Positions 20,916 through 29,721 are shown, counted from the stretch's first letter. The stretch is 64,000 bases of DNA from Bradyrhizobium sp. BR 10289 (GCF_019455385.1 NZ_JACOFR010000036.1:1-64000); one strand, 5' to 3'. Made by a program: numbers and translations. The notes: generated by a model from the letters alone, not told the origin.

Positions 20916-21329
20916 TCACCCCGGCGGCATGCCCGCGAATTTCGGCAAGCTCGGATCGAGACGATCCCAGTCATGCCCGCGCGCGGCGTAGGTCACGACT
21001 TCAGGCTTGTAGCGGGCGGGCTCGTCGAGGCTTGCGGCGCGGATGGTGAAGATGTCGGGCATGGCGGCGAAGGTCAGGTAGACCGGCAGGCCGCAACGCG
21101 CGCAGAAGCCGCGCGTCTTCACATTGCCGCTGTCGCCGGTCATGTCCCAGTGCCTGGCCTCGCCTGTCAAGGTGACGCCGGCGCGTGCGAAAGTCATGTA
21201 CGAGCCGTGGCCGCTGCCGCTTTCCCGCTGGCAGTCGCGGCACTGGCAGTGATTGCTGAACAGCGGCTCACCGGTGATCGAGTAGCGGATCGCGCCGCAG
21301 GCGCAGCCGCCGGTAAATGGCTTCGTCAT
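20916..21329 (-). CDS. GFA (glutathione-dependent formaldehyde-activating) family protein
   Basis: 137-residue small zinc protein of the GFA/CENP-V family. Cysteines are arranged as GGCACGAIRY, HCQCRDCQ and FCARCGLPVY, the expected zinc sites. Family members include S-hydroxymethylglutathione synthase, but most paralogues have no proven reaction. It is followed upstream by the AHSA1/ArsR pair on the same strand, 12 bp away, so the three could be an operon. Confidence 0.85.
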   Translation of the reverse strand: MTKPFTGGCACGAIRYSITGEPLFSNHCQCRDCQRESGSGHGSYMTFARAGVTLTGEARHWDMTGDSGNVKTRGFCARCGLPVYLTFAAMPDIFTIRAASLDEPARYKPEVVTYAARGHDWDRLDPSLPKFAGMPPG

Positions 21330-21341
21330 CGAACAATCTCC

Positions 21342-21815
21342 TCACTCGCTGCTGGTCTCTTGGCTGCTGATGTCATCGAGCTGCTTGACGACCTTCTTCC
21401 AGCCGCCGCTCATGACCGTGTAGGCGCTCTCGTTCCTGGGCAGCACGAAGCCCGCATGCACCAGTTGGATCCGCGTGCCGGCTTCGACCGGGGTGAGGGA
21501 CCAGGTCACGATGGTGTCGAGCGGCGCGCCGTAGCCGGTGTTGCGCTCATCGCCGCCCTTCCAGGCGTAGACGAGGCGCCTGTTCGCCACGACCTCGAGC
21601 ACGCGGCAATGGATGACGCCGTCCCAGTGGCCGCCCGGCTTGGTCTGGAATGTGAAGTCCTTGCCTTCAATCGCTGCAAAGCCGGTCGGCTGCATCAGCC
21701 AGCGCGCGATCAGCTGCGCGCTGGTCAGCGCCTTCCAGATCGTCTCGGCGGTGTGAGGGAAGACCTCGTCGATGACGATGTCCTTTGTGTCGGCGTTCAA
21801 CGCGGCAGCACTCAC
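21342..21815 (-). CDS. SRPBCC/AHSA1 domain protein
   Basis: 157-residue START-like (AHSA1/SRPBCC) protein: IVIDEVFPHTAETIWKALT, ARWLMQP, GGHWDGVIHCRVLEV, and the typical end GGWKKVVKQLDD. These are often encoded with an ArsR repressor in bacteria, exactly as here (4-bp overlap with the upstream ArsR gene). The ligand is unknown. Confidence 0.87.
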   Translation of the reverse strand: MSAAALNADTKDIVIDEVFPHTAETIWKALTSAQLIARWLMQPTGFAAIEGKDFTFQTKPGGHWDGVIHCRVLEVVANRRLVYAWKGGDERNTGYGAPLDTIVTWSLTPVEAGTRIQLVHAGFVLPRNESAYTVMSGGWKKVVKQLDDISSQETSSE

Positions 21816-22147
21816 GGATCGATCTCCTTCAAGAGGTCACGCAGGTTCTGGAAGCGCTCGCGCCAGAAGACACCGTAATGATCCATCCAGGTCACCAGCG
21901 GTTCGAGTCCTTGCGGCGCGGCGCGGTAGTAGACGTTGCGGCCCTCGGCGCGCTCAGCGACGAGCCCGGCCTGCTTCAGGGATTTCAGGTGCTGCGAGAT
22001 CGCGCCCTGTGTGACGCCGCTGCCGCGGGTCAACTCGGCGACGCTGATCTCCTTGCTCTCGAACACGCGCTCGAACACGGCGCGACGGGTGGGATCGGCG
22101 AGGGCGCGCATCACGATGGTGACGGGATTTGGGGCAGCTTCGATCAT
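21812..22147 (-). CDS. ArsR-family winged-helix repressor
   Basis: 111-residue ArsR/SmtB-type regulator: RALADPTRRAVFERV, recognition helix region VTQGAISQHLKSLKQAG, wing GRNVYYR. There is no Cys-rich metal site, so it belongs to the subgroup paired with AHSA1 proteins rather than metal sensors. Two inverted repeats just upstream are probable operators. It is divergent from the tetR-like gene with 106 bp between starts. Confidence 0.9.
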   Translation of the reverse strand: MIEAAPNPVTIVMRALADPTRRAVFERVFESKEISVAELTRGSGVTQGAISQHLKSLKQAGLVAERAEGRNVYYRAAPQGLEPLVTWMDHYGVFWRERFQNLRDLLKEIDP

Positions 22148-22154
22148 GGCGACA

Positions 22155-22189
22155 AATTAGTGGAAGCTAATTCATTAGTCAATACTAAT
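22155..22189. promoter_or_regulatory. paired inverted repeats, probable ArsR operators
   Basis: AATTAG/CTAATT with 6-nt spacer (22155-22172) and ATTAGT/ACTAAT with 4-nt spacer (22174-22189), starting 8 bp upstream of the ArsR gene. Both share the half-site ATTAG/CTAAT, so they probably bind the same dimer and give autoregulation. Confidence 0.6.
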
Positions 22190-22223
22190 ATGTTGTCGAT
22201 TACGTCAAGGAGGTTGTCTTGAC

Positions 22224-22245
22224 TATGACTGACCAGTCAGTCATA
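22224..22245. promoter_or_regulatory. TetR-type operator
   Basis: Perfect palindrome with 9-bp arms TATGACTGA and TCAGTCATA around CCAG, ending 8 bp before the ATG of the TetR gene. The TGACTGA/TCAGTCA core is typical for AcrR/TetR repressors of efflux operons. It would give autoregulation and control of the downstream ABC genes. Confidence 0.75.
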
Positions 22246-22253
22246 AGTAAACA

Positions 22254-22949
22254 ATGACCAAGAAGCCGATCGAAGCCGCCAACCCATCCGCAGTTCGCGC
22301 TCACGCGGCGACGCGTGCCTCCGCCGATGGGGAGGAAGCGCCGACGTCGAACCGTGCCACGCGTGCGGCGGAGCGCCGGGCCGCCATCGTGGAGGCCGCG
22401 ATGGAGGAGTTCATCGCGCGCGGCTTTGCCGCGACGCGGCTCGACGACATCGCCCGCCGCGCAGGCGTCGCCAAGGGCACGATCTACCTGCACTTCAAGG
22501 ACAAGGAATCGATGTTCGAGGAGCTGGTGCGCATCGTGATCGTGCCTGTGGTTGCACGGCTGACGGCGCTGCCGCCGCCGACGGGCTCGGTGCGCGACCT
22601 CATCGAGGCTTTCGCCGGCAATTTTCTGAGAGAGGTGATCGGCACCAGGCGCGGCGATCTCGTGCGGCTGATCGTGGCGGAGGGGCCGCGCTTTCCCTCC
22701 GTCGCCGACTTCTACTACCGCGAGGTGGTCTCGCGCGGCATCGCCGCCATGCGCGCGCTGATCGAGGTCGGCATCGCCCGCGGCGAGATCCGCGAGAAGG
22801 ACCTTGCGCGCTATCCGCAGATCCTGGTCGCGCCCGCGATGATCGCGGTGATCTGGCAAAGCCTGTTTGCGCGGCATTCGCCGCTCGATGCGCAAGACAT
22901 GCTGCGCGTCCATCTCGATTTGATTTTCGGCGAACGGAGGACGACATGA
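22254..22949 (+). CDS. TetR/AcrR-family repressor
   Basis: 231-residue regulator. After a disordered Ala-rich start (residues 1-35) comes the HTH domain: RRAAIVEAAMEEFIARGF, ATRLDDIARRAGVAKGTIY, LHFKDKESMF. The C-terminal part is a ligand-binding helical domain. Its 3' end overlaps the HlyD gene by 4 bp, so it heads the efflux operon that it probably represses. A 22-bp palindrome lies directly upstream. Confidence 0.92.
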   Translation: MTKKPIEAANPSAVRAHAATRASADGEEAPTSNRATRAAERRAAIVEAAMEEFIARGFAATRLDDIARRAGVAKGTIYLHFKDKESMFEELVRIVIVPVVARLTALPPPTGSVRDLIEAFAGNFLREVIGTRRGDLVRLIVAEGPRFPSVADFYYREVVSRGIAAMRALIEVGIARGEIREKDLARYPQILVAPAMIAVIWQSLFARHSPLDAQDMLRVHLDLIFGERRTT

Positions 22950-23734
22950 GGTCGTCGCGGGTATTTTCTGCATTTGCATTGGCTGCCGTCCTCGCAACCG
23001 GTCTCGCCGGCTGCAAGGAGAAGCGCGAGCCGGGATTTCAAGGCTGGGTCGAGGCCGACATGATCTATGTCAGCCCGGACGAAGCAGGCCGGGTGACGAA
23101 ACTGAACTTTCGTGAAGGCGACGAGGTCAAAGTCGGCGACCAGCTCTATTCCGTCGATGACGATCTCCAGCTCGCCGATCTCAACCAGAACAAGGCGACG
23201 CTCGCGAATGCGCAGCAGACCTATGATCGCGCGGCCTCGCTGAGCAAGACCGGCTCGGGGACGCAGGCCAATCTGGACTCCGCCGTCTCCGCACTGCGCG
23301 TGGCGGAAGCGCGGGTGGCGACGTCGGAGACGCGGATGGCGCGGCGCAAGGGCTTTGCCCCTGTCGCCGGCACCATCCAGCAGATCTACTTCCGCGAGGG
23401 CGAGATGGTGGCGGCGCAGCGGCCGGTGCTCTCGATCATGCCCCCCGGTAACATGAAGTTGCGCTTCTTCGTGCCGGAGACCGAGCTGCCCAAGCTTGCG
23501 ATCGGGGATACGGTGCGGGTCGCTTGCGACAATTGCGCCGCCGATCTCACCGCAAAGATCTATTTCATCGCCACGACGGCCGAATACACCCCGCCCGTGA
23601 TCTACAGCCTCGAGGAGCGCAACAAGCTCGTCTACCTGATCCAGGCGCGGCCTTCGCGGCCCGATGCCTTGCGGGTCGGGCAGCCGATCGACGTCTACCT
23701 TAATCCAAAGACTCCGGTGGCGGACAAGCGATGA
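22946..23734 (+). CDS. HlyD-family lipoprotein adaptor of ABC efflux system
   Basis: 262-residue membrane-fusion protein with a lipoprotein signal (LAGC, lipidated C23). The biotinyl-lipoyl-like segments are VEADMIYVSPDEAGRVTKL and APVAGTIQQIYFREGEMV, on either side of a short coiled coil at about residues 75-130. It resembles the YbhG adaptor of the YbhFSR exporter and would bridge the inner-membrane ABC proteins to the outside. It overlaps genes on both sides by 4 bp. Confidence 0.9.
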   Translation: MRSSRVFSAFALAAVLATGLAGCKEKREPGFQGWVEADMIYVSPDEAGRVTKLNFREGDEVKVGDQLYSVDDDLQLADLNQNKATLANAQQTYDRAASLSKTGSGTQANLDSAVSALRVAEARVATSETRMARRKGFAPVAGTIQQIYFREGEMVAAQRPVLSIMPPGNMKLRFFVPETELPKLAIGDTVRVACDNCAADLTAKIYFIATTAEYTPPVIYSLEERNKLVYLIQARPSRPDALRVGQPIDVYLNPKTPVADKR

Positions 23735-24660
23735 ACGGCGATAGCGACATCGCGATCGACGTCAAGGGCCTGACGAAATCGTTCGGCGGCCGCGAGGTCG
23801 TGCACGATCTGTCGATGCAGGTGAAGCGCGGCTCGATCTACGGCTTCCTCGGGCCCAACGGCTCGGGCAAGACCACAACCATCCGTATCCTCTGCGGCCT
23901 GCTGACGCCCGACAGCGGCGAGGGCACCTGCCTCGGCTACGACATCCTGAAGGATTCCGAAAAAATCAAGCGCCAGGTCGGCTACATGACGCAGCGCTTC
24001 AGCCTGTACCAGGACCTCTCGGTCCGCGAGAACCTCGAATTCGTCGCGCGGCTCTATGGCCTCACCGATGCCCGCGGCGCCGCGCGCGACATGATCAGCC
24101 GGCTCGGACTCTCGGGCCGCGAGCAGCAACTCGCGGGCGAGCTCTCCGGCGGCTGGAAGCAGCGGCTCGCGCTGGGGGCCTGCACGCTGCCGAATCCGAA
24201 GCTGCTGCTGCTCGACGAGCCGACCGCCGGCGTCGATCCCAAGGCGCGGCGCGACTTCTGGAACGAGATCCACGCGCTCGCCGCCGAAGGTCTCACTGTG
24301 CTGGTCTCGACCCATTACATGGACGAAGCCGAGCGCTGTCACGAGATCGCCTACATCGCCTATGGTCATCTGCTGGCGCATGGCACGGTCGAGGAGGTGA
24401 TCGCGAAATCGGCGCTGACGACCTATACCGTCACGGGCGAGTTGAGCGGTCTTGCGGCAGAGCTCACCGGCAAGCCCGGGGTCGACATGGTCGCTCCGTT
24501 CGGTACCTCGCTGCACGTCTCGGGGCGCGACGTCGCGGCGCTGGAGGCGAGCATCGCGCCATGGCGGGAGAAGAGCGGCCTGCACTGGCAGAAGTCGGCG
24601 CCGTCGCTGGAGGATGTCTTCATCGAGCTGATGGGCCGCTCCAGGGACAATTTCCAATGA
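23731..24660 (+). CDS. ABC exporter ATPase (YbhF-like)
   Basis: 309-residue ABC-2-type ATPase: Walker A GPNGSGKTT, Q-loop MTQRFSLYQDLS, signature LSGGWKQRLALG, Walker B LLLLDEPTAGVD, and a DrrA-like C-terminal extension ending VFIELMGRSRD. It is a single copy, unlike the double-ATPase YbhF of E. coli. It energises the permease encoded next, with which it overlaps by 4 bp. Confidence 0.92.
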   Translation: MNGDSDIAIDVKGLTKSFGGREVVHDLSMQVKRGSIYGFLGPNGSGKTTTIRILCGLLTPDSGEGTCLGYDILKDSEKIKRQVGYMTQRFSLYQDLSVRENLEFVARLYGLTDARGAARDMISRLGLSGREQQLAGELSGGWKQRLALGACTLPNPKLLLLDEPTAGVDPKARRDFWNEIHALAAEGLTVLVSTHYMDEAERCHEIAYIAYGHLLAHGTVEEVIAKSALTTYTVTGELSGLAAELTGKPGVDMVAPFGTSLHVSGRDVAALEASIAPWREKSGLHWQKSAPSLEDVFIELMGRSRDNFQ

Positions 24661-25820
24661 GCAGCATCCGCGCAACCGGCCCCTTGCGGGAGATCCGCGA
24701 CCGCTTCGGCTTCCTTCGCCGCTCCTATGCCATGATGGCGAAGGAGTTCATTCAGCTTCGGCGGGACCGTGTCTCGTTCGCGATGATCGTCGCGATCCCG
24801 GTGATGCAGCTTCTCCTGTTCGGGTTTGCCATCAATACCACGCCGCACCATCTGCCGAGCGCGGTGCTGCTGCAGGAAGATTCCGATCTCGCCCGCTCGG
24901 TGCTGAAGGCGCTGGAGAACACCGCCTATTTCCGCTTCGTCTATGAAGTGCACGACGTCGAGGATTTCGACAATCTGCTGAAATCAGGCAAGGTGCTGTT
25001 CGGCGTGGAGATCCCGCGCGGATTCGAACGCGCCGTGCGGCGCGGCGACAAGCCGGCACTGCTGGTTGCAGCCGATGCCACCGATCCGGTCGCGGCGAGC
25101 TCCGCGCTCGGCTCACTCGGGATGATCGTGCAGACCGCACTCAAGCACGATCTCTATATCGGCGATCCGCCGGCCCTGCCGTTCGAGATCCGCGCGCATG
25201 CGCGCTACAATCCGGCGGCGGAATCCCGGCTCAACATCGTGCCGGGACTTGTCGGCACCATTCTCACCATGACGATGCTGATCTTTACGGCGCTGTCGGT
25301 GACGCGCGAGATCGAACGCGGCACCATGGAGAGTCTGCTGTCGATGCCGATCAAGCCGGTCGAGGTGATGATCGGCAAGATCGTGCCCTACATCCTGGTC
25401 GGCTTCATCCAGGCCTTCCTGATCGTCAATATCGGAGTGTTCCTGTTCGGCGTGCCGGTGCTCGGCAACCTGTTCCTTCTGGCGGCGCTATCGACCCTTT
25501 TCATCGCCGCAAATCTCGCGATCGGCTACACGTTTTCCACCATCGCGCAGAATCAGCTGCAGGCGATCCAGATGTCGTTCATGTTCTTCCTGCCGAGCAT
25601 CCTCTTGTCCGGCTTCATGTTCCCGTTCGCGGGCATGCCGGCCTGGGCGCAATATCTCGGCGAATGCCTGCCGCTGACGCACTACATTCGCATCGTCCGC
25701 GCCATCATGCTCAAGGGCGCGACCATGCCAAATCTGCGCTACGACGCCCTGGCGCTGGCGGTCCTGATGACGGTCGCCATGACCATTGCCGTGACGCGCT
25801 TCCGCCGCACGCTGGATTGA
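24657..25820 (+). CDS. ABC-2 type exporter permease (YbhS/YbhR-like)
   Basis: 387-residue permease: one N-terminal helix (VSFAMIVAIPVMQLLLFGFAI region), a large periplasmic domain at about residues 60-185, then five helices. The ABC-2 signature ALSVTREIERGTMESLLSMP is present. The start at 24657 (MSSIRATGP) gives the usual 4-bp overlap; an upstream in-frame start would sit deep inside the ATPase gene. Only one permease gene is present, so it must homodimerise. Likely exports a drug or lipid-like compound. Confidence 0.91.
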   Translation: MSSIRATGPLREIRDRFGFLRRSYAMMAKEFIQLRRDRVSFAMIVAIPVMQLLLFGFAINTTPHHLPSAVLLQEDSDLARSVLKALENTAYFRFVYEVHDVEDFDNLLKSGKVLFGVEIPRGFERAVRRGDKPALLVAADATDPVAASSALGSLGMIVQTALKHDLYIGDPPALPFEIRAHARYNPAAESRLNIVPGLVGTILTMTMLIFTALSVTREIERGTMESLLSMPIKPVEVMIGKIVPYILVGFIQAFLIVNIGVFLFGVPVLGNLFLLAALSTLFIAANLAIGYTFSTIAQNQLQAIQMSFMFFLPSILLSGFMFPFAGMPAWAQYLGECLPLTHYIRIVRAIMLKGATMPNLRYDALALAVLMTVAMTIAVTRFRRTLD

Positions 25821-25849
25821 GGCAGACTGCCCCGGAATCGGGGGATGGA

Positions 25850-27157
25850 ATGGCCAGCCTTACAAGCGGAAAAGCCCGGCAGAAGGCCGTCTTGTCGGAG
25901 GAGTTCGAGCGCGAGCTGACCCGGGAAGTGCTTCGCACCGAGCTGTTGCGGGTGCGGGCGCTGATCACGACGGGCTGCGTCATGATCGTCATGCTTACGG
26001 CAACCTTCGTGATCGACCCTGCCATCGTGAACCGGGTCTGGCACGGGACGGAGGGCATGGTTCGCGAATACATGCTCGTGGCGGGTTTCCTGCTCTTCGA
26101 GGTCTGGGTTCACAGCCAGATCCGGCGAAACCTCAGGCTCGATCGTGACCTGCCGGTGATCAGGCGGTATATCGGCGCAACGATCGAAACATCGCTGCCG
26201 ACGATCATTCTGATCCTGCAGATTCACAGCATGGGTGCCAGCCAGGCACTCGGTTTCGTGTTGCCATTGGTCTATTTCATCTTCGTCATTCTTTCGACGC
26301 TGCGGCTCGATTTCTGGCTGTCGACCTTCACGGGATTCGTCGCCGCGGCCGAACTCCTGACCATCGCGCTGTATTACAATGCGGCCAGCGACACCGGCGA
26401 ACCCCTGATCTATTTCCACACCGTGCGCAGCCTCATCATCCTGGTTTGCGGCGTGCTCGCGGGCTCCGTCGGCGCGCAGCTGCGGCGGCAATTTGCCGCG
26501 AGCATCGCAGCGGCGACCGCCCGCGACCGGGTGACGAATCTATTCGGCCAGCACGTCTCGCCGCAGGTGGTCGAGCGGCTGATGGCGGAGGGCACCAGCG
26601 CCGCCGGCGATCTCCGCCGCGTCGCCGTGATGTTCGTCGATTTCCGCGGCTTCACCGCAGGCGCGCAGTCGCGCACGCCGCAGCAGGTGGTCGACCGGCT
26701 CGACGGTGCCTTCGCGGTGCTGGTCGATATTCTCGACCGCCACGGTGGCATCGTGAACAAGTTTCTCGGCGACGGCTTTCTCGCGCTGTTCGGCGCGCCG
26801 CTGGAGGCCTCCGACGCCGCGCACCGCGCGGTCGCGGCCGGCCGCGACATGCTGACCGCGATGGACCGCATCAACGCGAAGACCAGCTGGCCGCTGCGGA
26901 TCGGCATCGGCATCCATTTCGGCGAGGTCGTCGCCGGCAATATCGGCTCGCCCCGACGCAAGGAATACACGGTGATCGGCGACACCGTGAACTTCGCGTC
27001 GCGGCTGGAGGCGCTGAACAAGGAGTTCGGCTCGCAACTGCTGATCTCGGCGTCCGTGCGCGAGGCGCTCGGTGAGGACGGCAAGGATGCCGTCGCGCTT
27101 GGTGAGGTCGAGGTGCGCGGTTACGAGCAGAAGGTGCCCGTGTTTCAGCTGGGATAA
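25850..27157 (+). CDS. membrane class III adenylate/guanylate cyclase
   Basis: 435-residue protein. Six hydrophobic segments span about residues 38-208 (membrane sensor of unknown type), followed by a class III nucleotidyl cyclase domain from about residue 255. Metal-binding aspartates are D264 in VMFVDFRGFT and D308 in NKFLGDGFLALFG; the later GEVVAGNIGS and TVIGDTVNFASRLE are present. It makes a cyclic nucleotide, probably cAMP. The start at 25850 is the first ATG of the compact protein; it lies 29 bp after the ABC permease stop, so it may be read through from the efflux operon. Confidence 0.88.
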   Translation: MASLTSGKARQKAVLSEEFERELTREVLRTELLRVRALITTGCVMIVMLTATFVIDPAIVNRVWHGTEGMVREYMLVAGFLLFEVWVHSQIRRNLRLDRDLPVIRRYIGATIETSLPTIILILQIHSMGASQALGFVLPLVYFIFVILSTLRLDFWLSTFTGFVAAAELLTIALYYNAASDTGEPLIYFHTVRSLIILVCGVLAGSVGAQLRRQFAASIAAATARDRVTNLFGQHVSPQVVERLMAEGTSAAGDLRRVAVMFVDFRGFTAGAQSRTPQQVVDRLDGAFAVLVDILDRHGGIVNKFLGDGFLALFGAPLEASDAAHRAVAAGRDMLTAMDRINAKTSWPLRIGIGIHFGEVVAGNIGSPRRKEYTVIGDTVNFASRLEALNKEFGSQLLISASVREALGEDGKDAVALGEVEVRGYEQKVPVFQLG

Positions 27158-27204
27158 GCACGATCCGGAAAAGTGCGAAGCGGTTTTCCGACAAGATCAT
27201 GCTC
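27158..27204. repeat. RIME-like intergenic palindrome
   Basis: Imperfect palindrome with arms GCACGATCCGGAAAAGTGC and the partner ending GATCATGCTC; the centre reads GAAGCGGTTTTCC. This pattern (ATGATCCGGAAAAG...CGGTTTTCCG...GATCAT) is known to me as a widespread intergenic repeat in Bradyrhizobium and Rhizobium relatives. It may act as the terminator of the cyclase gene. Confidence 0.65.
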
Positions 27205-27352
27205 GAACAAGAAAGCTCACGCGCGACCCCTGGCGCGCGTGAGGCTGCTCGCGTTTCGTTGAAAGCGCGTGATGAAATATCGCGTGGCGATCTCCGCTCT
27301 CGCACTCAGGAGGCCGAAACATCGGCTTCCGTTTGTCACGCGGAGAAAATCC

Positions 27353-27550
27353 ATGATCCGATTGCCCGTTGTTGCGGCCGCCTTGATCGCCGCCGCTGTC
27401 TATCAGACCGAGGCTGCGGCCGCCCGTACCGCTGCCCCGCGGCACGCCGTAAGTAAGGCGGCCGCGGATTGCGTCAGGGCTCCGGCGGAGGGCGCCTATG
27501 CCTCGGCGCCTTACACGCAGCCCCCCTGCCTGCCGAAGGCCGCGAACTGA
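27353..27550 (+). CDS. small secreted Ala-rich protein
   Basis: 65-residue protein with a signal peptide (MIRLPVVAAALIAAAVYQ, cleavage near TEAAA) and a short mature part with two cysteines (DCVRAP and PPCLPK). GGAGAAA lies 6-12 bp before the ATG. Unknown function; probably periplasmic. Confidence 0.6.
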   Translation: MIRLPVVAAALIAAAVYQTEAAAARTAAPRHAVSKAAADCVRAPAEGAYASAPYTQPPCLPKAAN

Positions 27551-27652
27551 CGTGTGAGCGAGGCCGGGTCGGCAACCTCCGCCGACTCGGCCCCGCGGGC
27601 ACTGCCTCCCGGCTGCCGCGGTATCATGGTAGCGCTTGACTCCGATTTCATC

Positions 27653-27670
27653 TAGTCATCTATATGACTA
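27653..27670. promoter_or_regulatory. GntR operator overlapping promoter
   Basis: Palindrome TAGTCAT-CTAT-ATGACTA immediately before the ATG (27672) of the GntR gene. TTGACT at 27636-27641 could be its -35 with the -10 inside the palindrome near 27659-27666; that places transcription start at or next to the ATG. Likely autoregulatory site. Inference from symmetry and spacing. Confidence 0.55.
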
Positions 27671-27671
27671 T

Positions 27672-28403
27672 ATGAATTCCGCCCCGCGCGACGAGCGCCT
27701 GCCACGCTACCAGCTTCTGCGCGACGATCTTGCCGCGCGCATCAACCGCAATGAATGGCGGCCAGGCGAGCCGATCCCGTCGGAGGCCGAGCTTGGCGCG
27801 CATTACGGCGTTGCGATCGGCACCGTGCGCAAGGCGATCGACCAGCTCGTCAGCGACAACGTGCTGGAGCGGCAGCAGGGCCGCGGCACATTCGTGCGCC
27901 GCGCACGCTTCAACTCCTCGCTGTTTCGCTTCTTCCGCTTTCAGTCGGAGAGCGGCGAGCGGCGCGTGCCGAAGAGCCGCATCATCCGCCGCAAGAGCGT
28001 GCCGGCGACATCCGCTGTGGCCTCGGCGCTACGCATTCCCGTCGGCGAGCCCGTGATCAGCCTGTCGCGCCTGCGCCTGATCGACGACGTGCCGCTGCTC
28101 GCCGAAGAAATCTGGCTGCAGCAGTCGCGCTTTTCGAAAATCCTCGACATCGACACCGCCGAGTTCGGCGACCTGCTGTATCCGCTCTACGAGGAGCGCT
28201 GCGGCGAGGTCGTGGTCTCCGCCGAGGAAATATTGACGGTCGAGACCGCCAACGAGATGCAGGCGCGCCTGCTCAGGCTCGCGGCCCACGCACCGCTGAT
28301 CGTGATCGAGCGTCTCGCGCTCGACCTCGAGCGGCGGCCGATCGAATGGCGCCGCTCGCGCGGGCCGGCGGATCGCTTCCGCTACCACGTCGAGATCAGG
28401 TGA
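27672..28403 (+). CDS. GntR-family regulator, HutC/UTRA type
   Basis: 243-residue regulator. The wHTH occupies residues about 10-80 (PRYQLLRDDLAARI, PSEAELGAHYGVAIGTVRKAI, QQGRGTFV). The C-terminal UTRA ligand domain runs to VEIR. HutC-type members bind a pathway metabolite. It lies 54 bp upstream of an MFS transporter and an amidohydrolase in the same direction, so it probably senses the substrate they handle. The ATG 27672 is preferred to the TTG 12 codons upstream, which lies in the -35 region. Confidence 0.9.
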   Translation: MNSAPRDERLPRYQLLRDDLAARINRNEWRPGEPIPSEAELGAHYGVAIGTVRKAIDQLVSDNVLERQQGRGTFVRRARFNSSLFRFFRFQSESGERRVPKSRIIRRKSVPATSAVASALRIPVGEPVISLSRLRLIDDVPLLAEEIWLQQSRFSKILDIDTAEFGDLLYPLYEERCGEVVVSAEEILTVETANEMQARLLRLAAHAPLIVIERLALDLERRPIEWRRSRGPADRFRYHVEIR

Positions 28404-28457
28404 GAGCAGCCGCTCTCATCCACCAATCAAGCAACAAGAGTACAGGGGTTAGGAAAT

Positions 28458-29699
28458 ATGTCGAACTGGTACAGCGAAAGCACGCCGCTGGAGCGGCGCA
28501 CATTCTGGGCAAGCTTCGGCGGCTGGGCGCTGGATGCGCTCGACGTCCAGATGTTCGGCCTCGCCATCCCCGCACTGATCGCGGCGTTCGGTATCAGCAA
28601 GGCTGATGCCGGCCTGCTTGGTTCGATCACGCTGTTCTTCGGTGCGTTCGGCGGCTGGATCGGCGGCGCGCTCGGCGATCGCTTCGGCCGCGTCAAGGCG
28701 TTGCAGATCACCGTCGCCACCTTCGCGCTCGCGACCTTCGCCTGCGCCTTCGCGATGACCTACACCCAGCTCTTGATCCTCAAGGCGATCCAGGGCCTCG
28801 GCTTCGGCGCCGAATGGGCCTGCGGTGCGGTGCTGATGGCCGAGATCATCCGCCCCGAACATCGCGGCAAGGCGCTCGGCTCGGTGCAGAGCGCATGGGC
28901 GGTGGGTTGGGGCGCGGCCGTGCTGCTCTCGGCGCTGGTCTTCACCTACGCGCCGGCCGACATCGCCTGGCGGCTGCTGTTCGCGCTCGGACTGTTGCCC
29001 GCGCTTCTCATCATCTTCATCCGCCGCGGCCTGAAGGAGCCGCCGCGTGCGGTGGCATCTGAAAAGACGCCGTTCTTTGCCACGCTCGCCGGCATCTTCC
29101 ATCGCGACGTGCTGCGCTCGACGCTGATCGGCGGCCTGTTCGGCATCGGCGCCCATGGCGGCTACGCCGCGCTCACCACCTTCCTGCCGACGTTCTTGCG
29201 CGAGGTGCGGCACCTGTCGGTGCTGGGCTCCAGCTTCTATCTCGCCGTCATCATCGTCGCCTTCTTCTGCGGCTGCGTCGCCAGCGGCATCATCAGCGAC
29301 CGCATCGGCCGCAGGGCGAACGTTGCCTTGTTCGCCGGTGCCTGCATCGCGACCGTGCTGGTCTACATCTTCGCGCCGCTGACCAACGGCGAGATGCTGG
29401 TGCTCGGCTTTCCGCTCGGCTTCTTCTCCGCGGGCATACCTGCCAGCATGGCGGCGCTGTTCAGCGAGCTCTATCCCGCCGGCGTGCGCGGCACCGGTGT
29501 CGGATTCTGCTACAATTTCGGCCGCATCGTCTCCGCCGCGTTCCCGTTCCTGGTCGGCTATCTCAGCGACCATATCGGACTCGGGGCGGCGATCGGCATC
29601 GATGCCGCCTTCGCCTATTCGCTGGTGCTGATTGCGGTTCTGATGTTGCCCGAAACCCGCGGCAAGGTCTTTGAACAGACCGCGGCAACGCGCGCCTGA
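28458..29699 (+). CDS. MFS transporter, aromatic acid/metabolite:H+ symporter type
   Basis: 413-residue 12-helix transporter. AAHS/MHS signatures: GGWALDALDVQMFGLAIP in helix 1, GGALGDRFGRVKAL after helix 2, and WACGAVLMAEIIRPEHRGKALG in helices 4-5. Imports a carboxylate, probably aromatic. It is 22 bp upstream of the amidohydrolase gene and downstream of a GntR regulator, suggesting substrate uptake plus hydrolysis. Confidence 0.9.
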   Translation: MSNWYSESTPLERRTFWASFGGWALDALDVQMFGLAIPALIAAFGISKADAGLLGSITLFFGAFGGWIGGALGDRFGRVKALQITVATFALATFACAFAMTYTQLLILKAIQGLGFGAEWACGAVLMAEIIRPEHRGKALGSVQSAWAVGWGAAVLLSALVFTYAPADIAWRLLFALGLLPALLIIFIRRGLKEPPRAVASEKTPFFATLAGIFHRDVLRSTLIGGLFGIGAHGGYAALTTFLPTFLREVRHLSVLGSSFYLAVIIVAFFCGCVASGIISDRIGRRANVALFAGACIATVLVYIFAPLTNGEMLVLGFPLGFFSAGIPASMAALFSELYPAGVRGTGVGFCYNFGRIVSAAFPFLVGYLSDHIGLGAAIGIDAAFAYSLVLIAVLMLPETRGKVFEQTAATRA

Positions 29700-29721
29700 C
29701 GCGGGATGGGGAGACGCCATC

